A stretch of 64,000 nt of DNA from Bordetella parapertussis. GTDB taxonomy: Bacteria; Pseudomonadota; Gammaproteobacteria; Burkholderiales; SG8-41. The stretch covers positions 1-64,000 of the forward strand of contig CAMBSS010000001.1 in assembly GCA_945870465.1 (NCBI GenBank), given 5' to 3'. Shown here in pieces: positions 16,972 to 24,401 of this stretch. Position numbers and translations under genes: made by a program. Numbering within the stretch: the first letter of the stretch is position 1; each line of letters starts with the position of its first letter. The notes beneath the pieces are model-generated. The model ran no database searches. It saw only the letters and a list, made by a program, of their open reading frames with translations, and had not been told where the DNA came from.

Positions 16972-18162
16972 TCATCTGCTCACCTTGCCCACCGGCACCA
17001 TGCCCCAATGGATCAGTAATGCGCAAACCGAAGCCGTCATCGCAATCGCGCACACCGCCAGCCAGCCGTACAGCGCATACGCGGTGCTGGTGAGAAACGC
17101 CCCCACCGCGTTGCCGCACCACACATGCATGCCGAAGATGGTGTTGGCGCGCCCGCGTGAATCCAGCAATGCAGCGTTGACCAGGGTTTGATTCGCCACC
17201 ATCGCAGTGCGCAGACCGCAGTCGAGCATGACCGCGCCGGCTACTACGAGCGCGATTGACGCGGCGGAGATGCCGAACGCAAGCCACGCGCAGATCATCA
17301 AGCACACCCCCGTAGTCACCACCGGCGCCGCACCGGAGCGATCCGTCCAGCGTCCGGCGGGCCGCGCAACGAGTATGCCGGCTGCACCAGGAATACCGAT
17401 CAGGCCGGCGGCGGTCGGGCCGACCTGGTGCAGGTGCGCCATCATCGGCGCCACCACCGCCCAAAACCCCCCATAGCAAATACCCAGCAGGAACTGGATC
17501 GCCACCGCGCGCCGCACCTCGCCGTGCTTGCGATACATCGTGAACATCGAACCCAGCAAATCGCCATAGGTCATCTGCGTGGTTGGGCGCGTATGCGGCA
17601 GCCACGCCAGCAGCGCGCCTATCAGCGCGCAGTGCAGGCCGGCTGAAAAAACATAGCTCCACCGCCAGCCGAAGTGCGTGGCAATGAGCCCCCCGGCAAT
17701 GCGCGCAAACAGGATGCCGGCGAACATCGCCATCAGCTGCGTGCCCACCGTGCGGCCGCGATGCTGCGGCGGCGCGATCTCGACCACGATGGAAATGAAC
17801 ACCAGCCCCACTGACGCGCATATTCCGGTGACCAGGCTCGCTGCCGCCAGCACCGCGATGGACGGCGCCATCGCCATCAGCGCCTGCGCCATGCTCAGCA
17901 CCAGGACCATCCCGATGATCAGCCAGCGCTTGCTGATACGGTCGCCCAGCGGCACCAGCAACGCGATGCCCACGAGCATGCCGCCGAACGAAAATGTTGG
18001 TATCCAGCCCACGGCCGCGGGGCTGGCCTGGAATTCATTGGCGATCGTCGCCAGCATCGGCGTCTGATAGTGTATGCCGCTGGCGATGACGAACGCCGCA
18101 CCGATCAAAAGCGCGATCAGCACGCGGTTGTTTTCCGTGACAGCCGTGGTGGTGGTGGGCAA
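16972..18162 (-). CDS. MFS transporter
   Basis: This 396-residue membrane protein has twelve predicted hydrophobic helices. The loop between helices 2 and 3 carries the MFS A-like motif GDRISKRWLI, and a polar central loop (HTRPTTQMTYGDLLGS) separates the halves. Similar proteins are drug or metabolite H+ antiporters of the DHA/arabinose-efflux type; the substrate is unknown. It is divergent from the PPOX gene, with about 105 nt between starts. Its 3' end has been copied to 15371-15512. Confidence 0.88.
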   Translation of the reverse strand: MPTTTTAVTENNRVLIALLIGAAFVIASGIHYQTPMLATIANEFQASPAAVGWIPTFSFGGMLVGIALLVPLGDRISKRWLIIGMVLVLSMAQALMAMAPSIAVLAAASLVTGICASVGLVFISIVVEIAPPQHRGRTVGTQLMAMFAGILFARIAGGLIATHFGWRWSYVFSAGLHCALIGALLAWLPHTRPTTQMTYGDLLGSMFTMYRKHGEVRRAVAIQFLLGICYGGFWAVVAPMMAHLHQVGPTAAGLIGIPGAAGILVARPAGRWTDRSGAAPVVTTGVCLMICAWLAFGISAASIALVVAGAVMLDCGLRTAMVANQTLVNAALLDSRGRANTIFGMHVWCGNAVGAFLTSTAYALYGWLAVCAIAMTASVCALLIHWGMVPVGKVSR

Positions 18163-18267
18163 TGGTAATCCTCAAGTGGCGTGTCACTTTTGCCGTCGAA
18201 CTGATGCGTGACGAATGTCGGCCGCCGCAATGTTACCATTCGACTAACGCTATCCAACGGGGCCGTC

Positions 18268-18897
18268 ATGACCATGCACGTCGAAGAACATCGGATCACG
18301 GACATTGCGACACTCGAGAAGGTGTACGGCGAAGCGTCGGCGCCGGCGATCGCGAAAGAGATCAGCTACATCCACCCGCACTACCGCGCGCTCATCGCGG
18401 CGTCGCCGTTCGCCGTCCTCGCGACCTGCGGTCCCGACGGCATGGACGCCTCGCCGCGCGGCGATCCCGCCGGCTTCATCGCGGTGGAGGACGAGAAGAC
18501 GCTGCTCATCCCTGACCGCCGCGGCAACAACCGCATCGACAGCATGCGCAACATCCTGACGAATCCCCACGTGGCGGTGCTCTTCCTGATCCCCGGCTGC
18601 GGCGAGACGCTGCGTGTGAACGGGCGCGCCCACATTTCGACCGCACCTGCGCTGCTCGAACGCTTCATCATGGGTGACAAGCTGCCGCGCTCAGTGCTTG
18701 TAGTCGAAGTCGATACGGTGTTCTTCCAGTGCTCGAAAGCGATCATGCGCTCCAGGCTCTGGGATGCGAGCCGGCACATCGACCGCAAGAGCCTGCCCAG
18801 CACGGGCACGATACTCGAGGACGTGAGCAACTCGCGGATCGTGGCGGCGGACTACGACACGGCCGCGCCGGAGCGCTTGAAGGCGACGATGTATTGA
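18268..18897 (+). CDS. FMN-binding PPOX-family flavoprotein (MSMEG_1061-like)
   Basis: This 209-residue split-barrel protein of the pyridoxamine-phosphate-oxidase superfamily has the segment FAVLATCGPDGMDASPRGD, then LLIPDRRGNNRIDSMRN, then LFLIPGCGETLRVNGRA. This pattern is typical of the FMN-binding MSMEG_1061 type rather than true PdxH. Such proteins bind FMN or F420 and reduce small molecules. The start at 18268 is preferred; the frame is open from 18208 but the extension is not family-like. It is followed 42 nt later by a Bug gene and may form an operon with the Bug and lyase genes. Confidence 0.82.
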   Translation: MTMHVEEHRITDIATLEKVYGEASAPAIAKEISYIHPHYRALIAASPFAVLATCGPDGMDASPRGDPAGFIAVEDEKTLLIPDRRGNNRIDSMRNILTNPHVAVLFLIPGCGETLRVNGRAHISTAPALLERFIMGDKLPRSVLVVEVDTVFFQCSKAIMRSRLWDASRHIDRKSLPSTGTILEDVSNSRIVAADYDTAAPERLKATMY

Positions 18898-18938
18898 TCG
18901 GCTGCACCTCAAAAATCACTTACAGCAAGGAGACATGC

Positions 18939-19934
18939 GTGCAACTCAACCGCCGATGGCACATCAATGCCAATCTTAATTTACTGGCGCTATGTTCGAT
19001 CGTCGCCGTCGCGGGCCCGGTGAACTCGTTCGCCGCCTATCCCGAGCGTCCCATCCGCTGGATCGTTCCCGGGGCGGCCGGCAGCGGCGTCGACGCCGGC
19101 GCGCGGATGCTCTCGAACGAGCTGTCGGCTATCCTCGGCCAGCAAATCGTGGTGGACAACCGTTCCGGCGCCGGCGGATCGATCGGCATCGAGACCGCGG
19201 CGAAATCAGCACCCGACGGCTATACCATGGTGTCCGGCAACAGCACGAACATCGTCATGAACCGCTTTGCGAACGCGAAGCTCCCGTACGACCCCGATCG
19301 CGACCTGCGCGCGGTCGTGCAGACCCATTCGCAGCCCAATGTGCTCGTCGTCAGCCTCTCTCTGCCGGTGAACAGCGTGCAAGAGTTGATTGACTATGCG
19401 AAGAAAAATCCGGGCAAGCTCTTGTATTCATCGTCCGGCAACGGCTCCAGCCTGCATTTTGCCGGCGAGCTCTTCAACCTGATGACCGGAACGCAGATCG
19501 GGCACGTGCCGTATGCGAGCGTGCCGGTGGCGCTCAACGATCTCTTCGGCGGCCGCGTGCCGCTCATGTTCGGCAACATGAGCGCCCTCGCGTCCCAGGC
19601 GAAAGCAGGCAAGCTCCGCGCACTCGCGGTCACCTCCAAGAAGAGATCGACCGTGATGCCCGAGTTGCCCACCATCGCGGATAGCGGTTTGCCGGGATAC
19701 GAAGTCGTGGCGTGGGGCGGCATCATGGTTACCGCTGCGACACCGCAGGCCATCGTGGACCAGCTTAACGCCGCCGCGAACAAGGCGCTGCAGAGCCCCG
19801 GCGTCAGGGAAAAGGCGGCCGCACTCGGCCTGGACCTCGCCGGCGGAAGCGCCAAGGATTTCTCGACGCTGATCCAGAGCGAGTTAGTGAAGTGGGGCAA
19901 TGTCGCCAAAAAAGTGGGGATCAAACCAGAATGA
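18939..19934 (+). CDS. Bug/TctC-family periplasmic solute-binding protein
   Basis: This 331-residue protein starts at a GTG at 18939. That start has AAGGAG six nt upstream and gives a proper signal peptide (basic LNRRWH, hydrophobic core, cleavage near SFA-AYP); an ATG at 18935 is out of frame. Mature motifs are AYPERPIRWIVPGAAGSG, VVDNRSGAGGSIG and APDGYTMVSGN, then HVPYASVPVA where most members have VPYKGxxPA. Its stop overlaps the start of the lyase gene (ATGA), so the two are translationally coupled. Co-expression of a binding protein with that lyase suggests the ligand is the lyase substrate or a precursor. Confidence 0.92.
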   Translation: MQLNRRWHINANLNLLALCSIVAVAGPVNSFAAYPERPIRWIVPGAAGSGVDAGARMLSNELSAILGQQIVVDNRSGAGGSIGIETAAKSAPDGYTMVSGNSTNIVMNRFANAKLPYDPDRDLRAVVQTHSQPNVLVVSLSLPVNSVQELIDYAKKNPGKLLYSSSGNGSSLHFAGELFNLMTGTQIGHVPYASVPVALNDLFGGRVPLMFGNMSALASQAKAGKLRALAVTSKKRSTVMPELPTIADSGLPGYEVVAWGGIMVTAATPQAIVDQLNAAANKALQSPGVREKAAALGLDLAGGSAKDFSTLIQSELVKWGNVAKKVGIKPE

Positions 19935-21433
19935 GCGCAGAACATAAAGACATGCTGTTGGCCGAGGCACGGCTTTCCCGGCCGCCTGCCGAGCAATTCA
20001 TGCGGCATTACCATGTGCCGAGCCTTGCCCGCGAGAAGCGGCAGCTCCAAAACTACATGGCGGTCGACCTCGCCCACACCGTCATGCTGGTGGAGGAAGG
20101 TATCCTCGCCCGCGACCATGGGGCCGCCATTCTGAAGACCCTGCTGGAAATTCGCGCCATGCCTGCCGAGGATTTTCAGATCGACCCGGTCAAGGGGACT
20201 TTCCTGCTGCAGGTCGAGGCGTTCCTGGCGGAGCGCATCGGCGAAGACACCGCGGGAAGAATGCACACGGGCCGCAGCCGCATCGATCAGGGCGCCACCG
20301 TTCGACGCCACTCCAAACGCGGCCGCATGCTGGATACGATGGAGAGCCTGCTCCGGCTGCAGGGCGCGGTGATGGGCCAGGCGCAGCGCCATACGCGGAC
20401 GATCATGCCGGGCTATACCCACATGCAGCACGCCCAGCCGTGGGTGTTCGGTCACTACCTGCTCAGTTTCTGCACCAAGTTTCGCGAGGATTTCCAGCGC
20501 ATGGTGGAATGCTATGCGCGCGTAAATCTCAATCCGCTCGGCGCTGTCGGCCTGTCGGGGACCTCGTGGCCCCTGAATCGGCAGCGCACCACGGAACTGC
20601 TCGGATTCTCCGGACTGGTGGAAAACTCCAAGCTCGGCCGCGAGGCGTACTACGCGGCCGAAGCGATCGCCGCTTTGTCCTACGTCATGTGCGACCTCAA
20701 CGACCTCGCGACCGATTTTCATTTATGGTCCACCACCGAGTTCGGCCTGGTCGAGTCGGACGATGCCTATTGCGGGACGAGCAGCATCTTTCCGCAGAAA
20801 AAGAATCCGAACTCCCTCGAAACGATCAAGCGGGCCGGGGGCGCCGCGGTCACGTGGCTGGCAACCGCGCTCGCCACGTATCGCGCGGCAGGGACCGGCG
20901 ACCAGGCGATGCGCGGCCTGCCGATGATAGACGACGCTTTCAACACCACCGAGGGCATGTGCGATCTGGGCACGGGTGTCGTGGATACGCTGATCGTGCA
21001 TGAAGACCGCATGCGCGAGCTGGTTGCCAATAGCTGGTGCACCTCAAGCAACCTCGCCGACGTGATCGTGCGGGAAAAGGGCCTTTCCTTCCGCCAGACC
21101 CATCACGTCGTCGCGCGTCTCGTGCGCATTTGCCTGGCGGAGAAAGTCCTCCCGTCGCAGGTGACGGTCGCGATTTTGAATCGCGCCGCGCAGGAGACTA
21201 TCGGCAAAGACATCGACATGCAGGAAGCGGCACTGCGCGACGCGCTGAATCCCGATGTCTTCGTGCGCACGCGCGTGACCACCGGCAGCGTGGCGCCGAA
21301 CGAAGTCGATCGCATGCTGGCAACCGAACAGAAAGGTTTGGAGCAACAGACAGCCTGGCTGGCGGCTGAAAGACAACGCATCGCGGATGCCGAGCGCAAG
21401 CTCGACAGTGCAGTCAAAACAATAACCGGTTAA
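19931..21433 (+). CDS. Argininosuccinate-lyase-like enzyme (fumarase/aspartase superfamily)
   Basis: This 500-residue protein has the three conserved regions of the superfamily: HTGRSRIDQ at 112-120 (ArgH has HTGRSRNDQ), YTHMQHAQP (ArgH: TxLQxAQP), and the mobile loop GTSSIFPQKKNPNSLE (ArgH: GSSLMPQKKNPD). The chemistry is anti-elimination of fumarate from an N-substituted aspartate or a related C-N substrate. The Asn-to-Ile change in the first motif and Met-to-Phe in the loop argue against ordinary arginine biosynthesis. Coupling to a Bug gene suggests catabolism of an imported N-succinyl-type compound, as in EDDS-lyase relatives; that is inference. Length is slightly above the usual 460 residues because of a C-terminal helical tail. 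Confidence 0.85.
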   Translation: MSAEHKDMLLAEARLSRPPAEQFMRHYHVPSLAREKRQLQNYMAVDLAHTVMLVEEGILARDHGAAILKTLLEIRAMPAEDFQIDPVKGTFLLQVEAFLAERIGEDTAGRMHTGRSRIDQGATVRRHSKRGRMLDTMESLLRLQGAVMGQAQRHTRTIMPGYTHMQHAQPWVFGHYLLSFCTKFREDFQRMVECYARVNLNPLGAVGLSGTSWPLNRQRTTELLGFSGLVENSKLGREAYYAAEAIAALSYVMCDLNDLATDFHLWSTTEFGLVESDDAYCGTSSIFPQKKNPNSLETIKRAGGAAVTWLATALATYRAAGTGDQAMRGLPMIDDAFNTTEGMCDLGTGVVDTLIVHEDRMRELVANSWCTSSNLADVIVREKGLSFRQTHHVVARLVRICLAEKVLPSQVTVAILNRAAQETIGKDIDMQEAALRDALNPDVFVRTRVTTGSVAPNEVDRMLATEQKGLEQQTAWLAAERQRIADAERKLDSAVKTITG

Positions 21434-21499
21434 TAACGCCTATGCACGACTGCAAGCGTGCGCAACGGCCCGCATCCTTACAGGAACTACGACTCGGCC

Positions 21500-21622
21500 T
21501 TAGCGAAGATGATTTCGATTATCCATCGCAAGGCACGTCTTGCCTTCAGCGCGGGCAAGCGCCTCCACGTCACGCGCAAGATCAGCGGGCAGCGAGATGG
21601 TTTTCTTGACGGCGGTGGTCAT
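21500..21622 (-). CDS. Short ribbon-helix-helix (CopG-like) antitoxin or its remnant
   Basis: This is a 40-residue reading frame with the ribosome site GGAAGGA eight nt before its ATG. The first 29 residues, opening MTTAVKKTISLPADLARDVE and continuing to EGKT, match the beta-strand plus first helix of RHH antitoxins. The last 11 residues do not look family-like, so the second helix may be lost by frameshift. No toxin gene follows. A perfect 7-bp palindrome lies immediately upstream at 21641, the expected place for an autoregulatory operator. Too short for standard ORF calling. Confidence 0.6.
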   Translation of the reverse strand: MTTAVKKTISLPADLARDVEALARAEGKTCLAMDNRNHLR

Positions 21623-21640
21623 TGCGGTCCTTCCGATCGT

Positions 21641-21659
21641 GGTATGAATAAATCATACC
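21641..21659. promoter_or_regulatory. GGTATGA-ATAAA-TCATACC operator-like palindrome
   Basis: This perfect inverted repeat has 7-bp arms and a 5-bp AT-only spacer, and sits 18 nt upstream of the RHH antitoxin start on the minus strand. RHH dimers bind such short palindromes and repress their own promoters. Its perfection contrasts with the GC-rich surroundings. That this protein binds this site is inference. Confidence 0.55.
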
Positions 21660-21838
21660 GCAGTCTGGGCGACTGTCAAGCCGTCAATTCGCGGAGAGGC
21701 GTTGCGCGGCTTTGAACTGGTCGCGGCAACAGGCCGCGTGCCCCTGCCCAGGGTGAATTGCGGCAGCATTGATGTTCCTGACCACAACCCGCCTATACCC
21801 CCCCCCCAACCCCTGCTTCTTCTGCAATCTGCCAAGAC

Positions 21839-22141
21839 TCAGGCCGCCTTCAACACTTCGACTTCACGGTCGAGTTTGCCGGCAATCGCGTCTTTCGCGA
21901 TTTCAAGATCGTAATGCGACTGCAGGTTCATCCAGAACTGTGCCTCCATGCCGAAGAACTTCGCAAACCGCAGCGCGGTATCCGCGGTGATCGAGCGTTT
22001 ACCCTGCACGATTTCGTTGATCCGCCGCGCCGACACGCTGATGCCCTTGGCGAGACGGTACTGGCTGATTTCCAGCCCCTTGAGAAAGTCTTCCGCGAGC
22101 ACCACACCGGGGTGCACCGGATCGAATTTGCGTTTGGCCAT
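21839..22141 (-). CDS. higA: HigA-family antitoxin (XRE helix-turn-helix)
   Basis: This 100-residue protein opens with KFDPVHPGVVLAEDFLKG, the typical HigA start. It continues through an XRE helix-turn-helix (SQYRLAKGISVSARRINEIV, then GKRSITADTALRFAKFFG) and ends in a helical tail. The start is the ATG at 22141, preceded by GAAGGAG; a longer open frame upstream overlaps higB and is not coding. It lies 11 nt downstream of higB on the same strand, the toxin-first order characteristic of higBA. It should bind HigB and repress the operon. Confidence 0.92.
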   Translation of the reverse strand: MAKRKFDPVHPGVVLAEDFLKGLEISQYRLAKGISVSARRINEIVQGKRSITADTALRFAKFFGMEAQFWMNLQSHYDLEIAKDAIAGKLDREVEVLKAA

Positions 22142-22152
22142 ACTGTGCTCCT

Positions 22153-22434
22153 TCAGTGATAGTCCACGATCTCGACGTGGTAGGCGTCGCCGTCCTTCCA
22201 GACAAAGCAGATGCGCCACTGGTCGTTGATGCGAATGCTGTGCTGCCCCGCCCGATCGCGCTTCAGTGCTTCAAGCCGGTTGCCGGGCGGCACGCGTAAC
22301 GAATCAAGTCGAGTCGCGGCATGAAGCTGCGCCAGCTTGCGCCATGCCACAGAATGCAGCGCGGGCGCCAACCGGCGAACGTACTCGCGAGCAAACACGC
22401 GGGTGGTGTCCTTGTCCGCGAAGGACTTGATCAT
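22153..22434 (-). CDS. higB: HigB-type toxin (RelE/ParE superfamily mRNA interferase)
   Basis: This 93-residue protein starts at the ATG at 22434 (MIKSFADKDTTRVFAREYVR). It has the conserved HigB core LDSLRVPPGNRLEALKRD, then SIRINDQWRICFVWKDG and the terminal AYHVEIVDYH. Members cleave mRNA on the ribosome. The basic and aromatic residues of the RINDQWRICF strand are intact, so the toxin looks functional. An AT-rich stretch just upstream (about 22455-22475 on the minus strand) is the probable promoter and autoregulation region. Confidence 0.93.
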   Translation of the reverse strand: MIKSFADKDTTRVFAREYVRRLAPALHSVAWRKLAQLHAATRLDSLRVPPGNRLEALKRDRAGQHSIRINDQWRICFVWKDGDAYHVEIVDYH

Positions 22435-22504
22435 TTGTCGATAATAACGCGCCTCGTTAATATTGTATACCCCACCGTCAGTTTTGGGGCGTCGGATTCC
22501 ATGA

Positions 22505-22594
22505 AAACTATGCACGCGACTTGCAGACAGCTGGGCACTCTATGATAGTGCAGGGGCAACACCGATACTGCGCGAATTGGAAGAACGCAAATGA
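22505..22594 (+). pseudogene. Remnant of a zeta-toxin-like kinase (C-terminus)
   Basis: This is a 29-codon frame ending at TGA 22592-22594 that reads LADSWALYDSAG, then ILRELEERK. The W-x-[LV]-Y/F-D-N/S-[SA]-G pattern is what I associate with the C-terminal part of zeta-toxin / UDP-GlcNAc kinase-like proteins. The frame is closed by a stop immediately upstream (22502-22504), so the kinase domain is gone. Its stop overlaps the ATG of the next small frame, as in an intact toxin-antitoxin pair. Identification rests on a short motif only. Confidence 0.4.
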
Positions 22595-22668
22595 AAACAA
22601 ATGGCCGGCCTAAAGATCGTGACATAACCGGTTCGATGGCCGCACTCAAGCGCGCTGAGGGGAGGGGG
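22591..22668 (+). pseudogene. Remnant of an antitoxin-like small gene, interrupted
   Basis: This frame overlaps the preceding stop by ATGA and reads MKTNGRPKDRDITGSMAALK, then RAEG. The DRDIxxSMAALKRA start resembles the small basic antitoxin-like proteins encoded after zeta-type kinases. After about 24 codons the sequence changes to GGGGAGGGGGTCTAAGGAG and the repeat bounding the transposase fragment begins, so the gene appears to be cut by that insertion. A continued open frame into the insertion is probably meaningless. Confidence 0.35.
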
Positions 22669-22681
22669 TCTAAGGAGTCTA

Positions 22682-23110
22682 AGGGGTCAGTCCTTAACTT
22701 GACACCAATCGTGGTTGTAGATTGTCATCATGGCCAATCTCAAAGGGCAAATCTGCTTGGGCGATGAGGCGTTCCTCAAACGCATGGAACGATTGGCGCA
22801 AGGCAAACCGTCAACCAACGTAGCGCCGGCACACACACGCCCGACCGCCCCGACTCTGACGCAGGCAGTGCTATCGACCTATGAAATTAAAGACGAGAAG
22901 ACGCTGCGCTCTCGTCGCCATCAGGAGAGTTTTCAGGCGTGGGTTTACTTGCTGCGGCGGGTGGCAAATTTGCCATTGCGGGAAGTCGCAAAGCACGGCA
23001 ATGTACCACCATCGCGAATATCAAAGATCCAGCGCGCAATTGAAACGCAGAAAATCCCGGCGTCGCTGCAACAACTCCTGGATAAGTGCAACGTCAAGAA
23101 CTGACCCTAT
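22682..23110 (+). mobile_element. REP-transposase-like fragment bounded by inverted repeats
   Basis: The left end AGGGGTCAGTCCTTAACTTG (22682) and the right end, whose reverse complement is ATAGGGTCAGTTCTTGACG (right end 23110), are imperfect inverted repeats sharing GGGTCAGT-CTT-AC. GGGTCAG-type repeats of this kind commonly flank REP-associated tyrosine transposase genes in proteobacteria. The enclosed gene holds only the C-terminal DNA-binding part. The element interrupts the preceding antitoxin-like remnant. Confidence 0.55.
22730..23104 (+). CDS. C-terminal domain of a REP-associated (Y1/RAYT-like) transposase
   Basis: This 124-residue protein starts LKGQICLGDEAFLKRMERLA, the connector normally found right after the Y1 catalytic domain of RAYT-type transposases. 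It continues with SRRHQESFQAWVYLLRRVAN and the helix-turn-helix-like LREVAKHGNVPPSRISKIQR. The catalytic Tyr/HUH domain of about 150 residues is missing, so it cannot transpose by itself, although it may still bind DNA. Its stop codon lies in the right-hand inverted repeat. It has an ATG with only a weak ribosome site. Because of the HTH part, similar proteins are sometimes labelled as regulators. Confidence 0.55.
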   Translation: MANLKGQICLGDEAFLKRMERLAQGKPSTNVAPAHTRPTAPTLTQAVLSTYEIKDEKTLRSRRHQESFQAWVYLLRRVANLPLREVAKHGNVPPSRISKIQRAIETQKIPASLQQLLDKCNVKN

Positions 23111-23179
23111 AGGCTGCAAGTTGCAACTCTAGCTTTAAGGATGTAATCATGAGAACCGACACGACGACACAGGTAAGAA

Positions 23180-24157
23180 ATGACAGGACACACACATTTG
23201 CAACGTAATTTACTGGTCGTGCTCGCGCTTGGCATGTCGCAGCCGTATGCGCACGCGGCGCGCTATCCTGATCGTCCGATTCGTCTCGTTGTTCCGCTAG
23301 CGCCGGCCGGCACGACCGACATCCTCGCGCGCCTGGTCGCGCAGCGCTTGACTACAGCTTTCGGCCAGCCGGTGATCGTCGACAATCGTCCCGGCGCCGG
23401 CGGCAACATCGGCAATGAAGTGGTCGCGCGTTCGGCTGCCGACGGGTACACGCTGCTGATGGCGGTACCGCCGCTCGTCATCAATCCGAGTCTTTATACG
23501 AAAGTAGGTTACCGCCCGATCGATGATTACACGCCGATTTCTCTCATCGCTTCGGTGCCGGTCGTGCTCGCCGTGAATCCCGGACTTCCGGCGCGCTCGG
23601 TAAAGGATCTAATCTCGCTGGCGAAGGCCAGTCCCGGCACCTACAACTTTGCGTCTTCGGGAGTGGGCGGAACGCCGCATCTCGCGGGAGCACTCTTCGC
23701 CAGCATGGCGGCGGTGGACATCGTGCACGTGCCTTACAAAGGATCAGGCCCGGCACTGACGGACCTTCTTGCCGGGCAGACGCACATGCAGTTCTCGGGA
23801 CTGCCGCCTCTGCTACCTTTCATCAAGTCGGGTAAGTTGCGCCCACTGGGTGTTGCGGGCATGAGGCGTTCGCCTGCATTGCCTGATGTGCCCACGATCT
23901 CAGAAGCCGGCGTGCCTGGCTACGAAGCAACGTCGTGGCAGGGCCTTTCCGCGCCTGCGCAACTGCCGAGGGAAATTATTGCGCTGCTGCACGCCACGCT
24001 GGTTAAATACATCGCAGCGGCCGAAACGCAGGCACGCTTCGCAGAGCTTGGCGCCGAACCGGTGGGAAGCACCCCGGCGGAGTTCGCGCGCTTCATCAAG
24101 GTCGAGCTCAACAAGTGGGGTCCAGTGATTCGCCAGACCGGCGCGCGGGCCGATTGA
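23180..24157 (+). CDS. Bug/TctC-family periplasmic solute-binding protein
   Basis: This 325-residue protein has a signal peptide (HLQRNLLVVLALGMSQP, cleavage near AHA-ARYP). Mature motifs are RYPDRPIRLVVPLAPAG, VIVDNRPGAGGNIG, AADGYTLLMA and HVPYKGSGPALTDLLAGQ. The hinge-region segment SEAGVPGYEATSWQGL is well conserved. It is not clearly linked to an enzyme gene: upstream is the transposase fragment, and downstream 244 nt of non-coding or decayed sequence precede a chimeric gene that contains the back half of another Bug. Confidence 0.92.
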   Translation: MTGHTHLQRNLLVVLALGMSQPYAHAARYPDRPIRLVVPLAPAGTTDILARLVAQRLTTAFGQPVIVDNRPGAGGNIGNEVVARSAADGYTLLMAVPPLVINPSLYTKVGYRPIDDYTPISLIASVPVVLAVNPGLPARSVKDLISLAKASPGTYNFASSGVGGTPHLAGALFASMAAVDIVHVPYKGSGPALTDLLAGQTHMQFSGLPPLLPFIKSGKLRPLGVAGMRRSPALPDVPTISEAGVPGYEATSWQGLSAPAQLPREIIALLHATLVKYIAAAETQARFAELGAEPVGSTPAEFARFIKVELNKWGPVIRQTGARAD

Positions 24158-24401
24158 CCGCAAGCACAGGCGAATTCACGCGACGGGGGTCACCCATTGG
24201 CCCCGACGCGGTATTCAGTTTCGACAAGGTCTTTGCCGAGATGGAAAACCTCATCACGGGAAGTTCGCTGGACGATTTTCTGCCATGACGACTTGAGGGC
24301 TTTGCTGCGCCTGAAGTTGGCCGCGCCGCGCTAGGCAGCGTGGTATATTTACTCAAGTAGCCGTCCGCCTTCCACCTTCCCTATCTCCCGGGAGTACCGC
24401 C

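Noticed and set aside
21790..21812. Run of about ten cytosines
   Set aside because: It is outside any recognisable gene, so there is no sign of phase variation; could also be a sequencing length uncertainty.
22665..22690. Continuation of the antitoxin-like frame into GRGSKESKGSVLNLTP
   Set aside because: The sequence here is the GGGTCAG repeat of the inserted element, so the reading frame is fortuitous.
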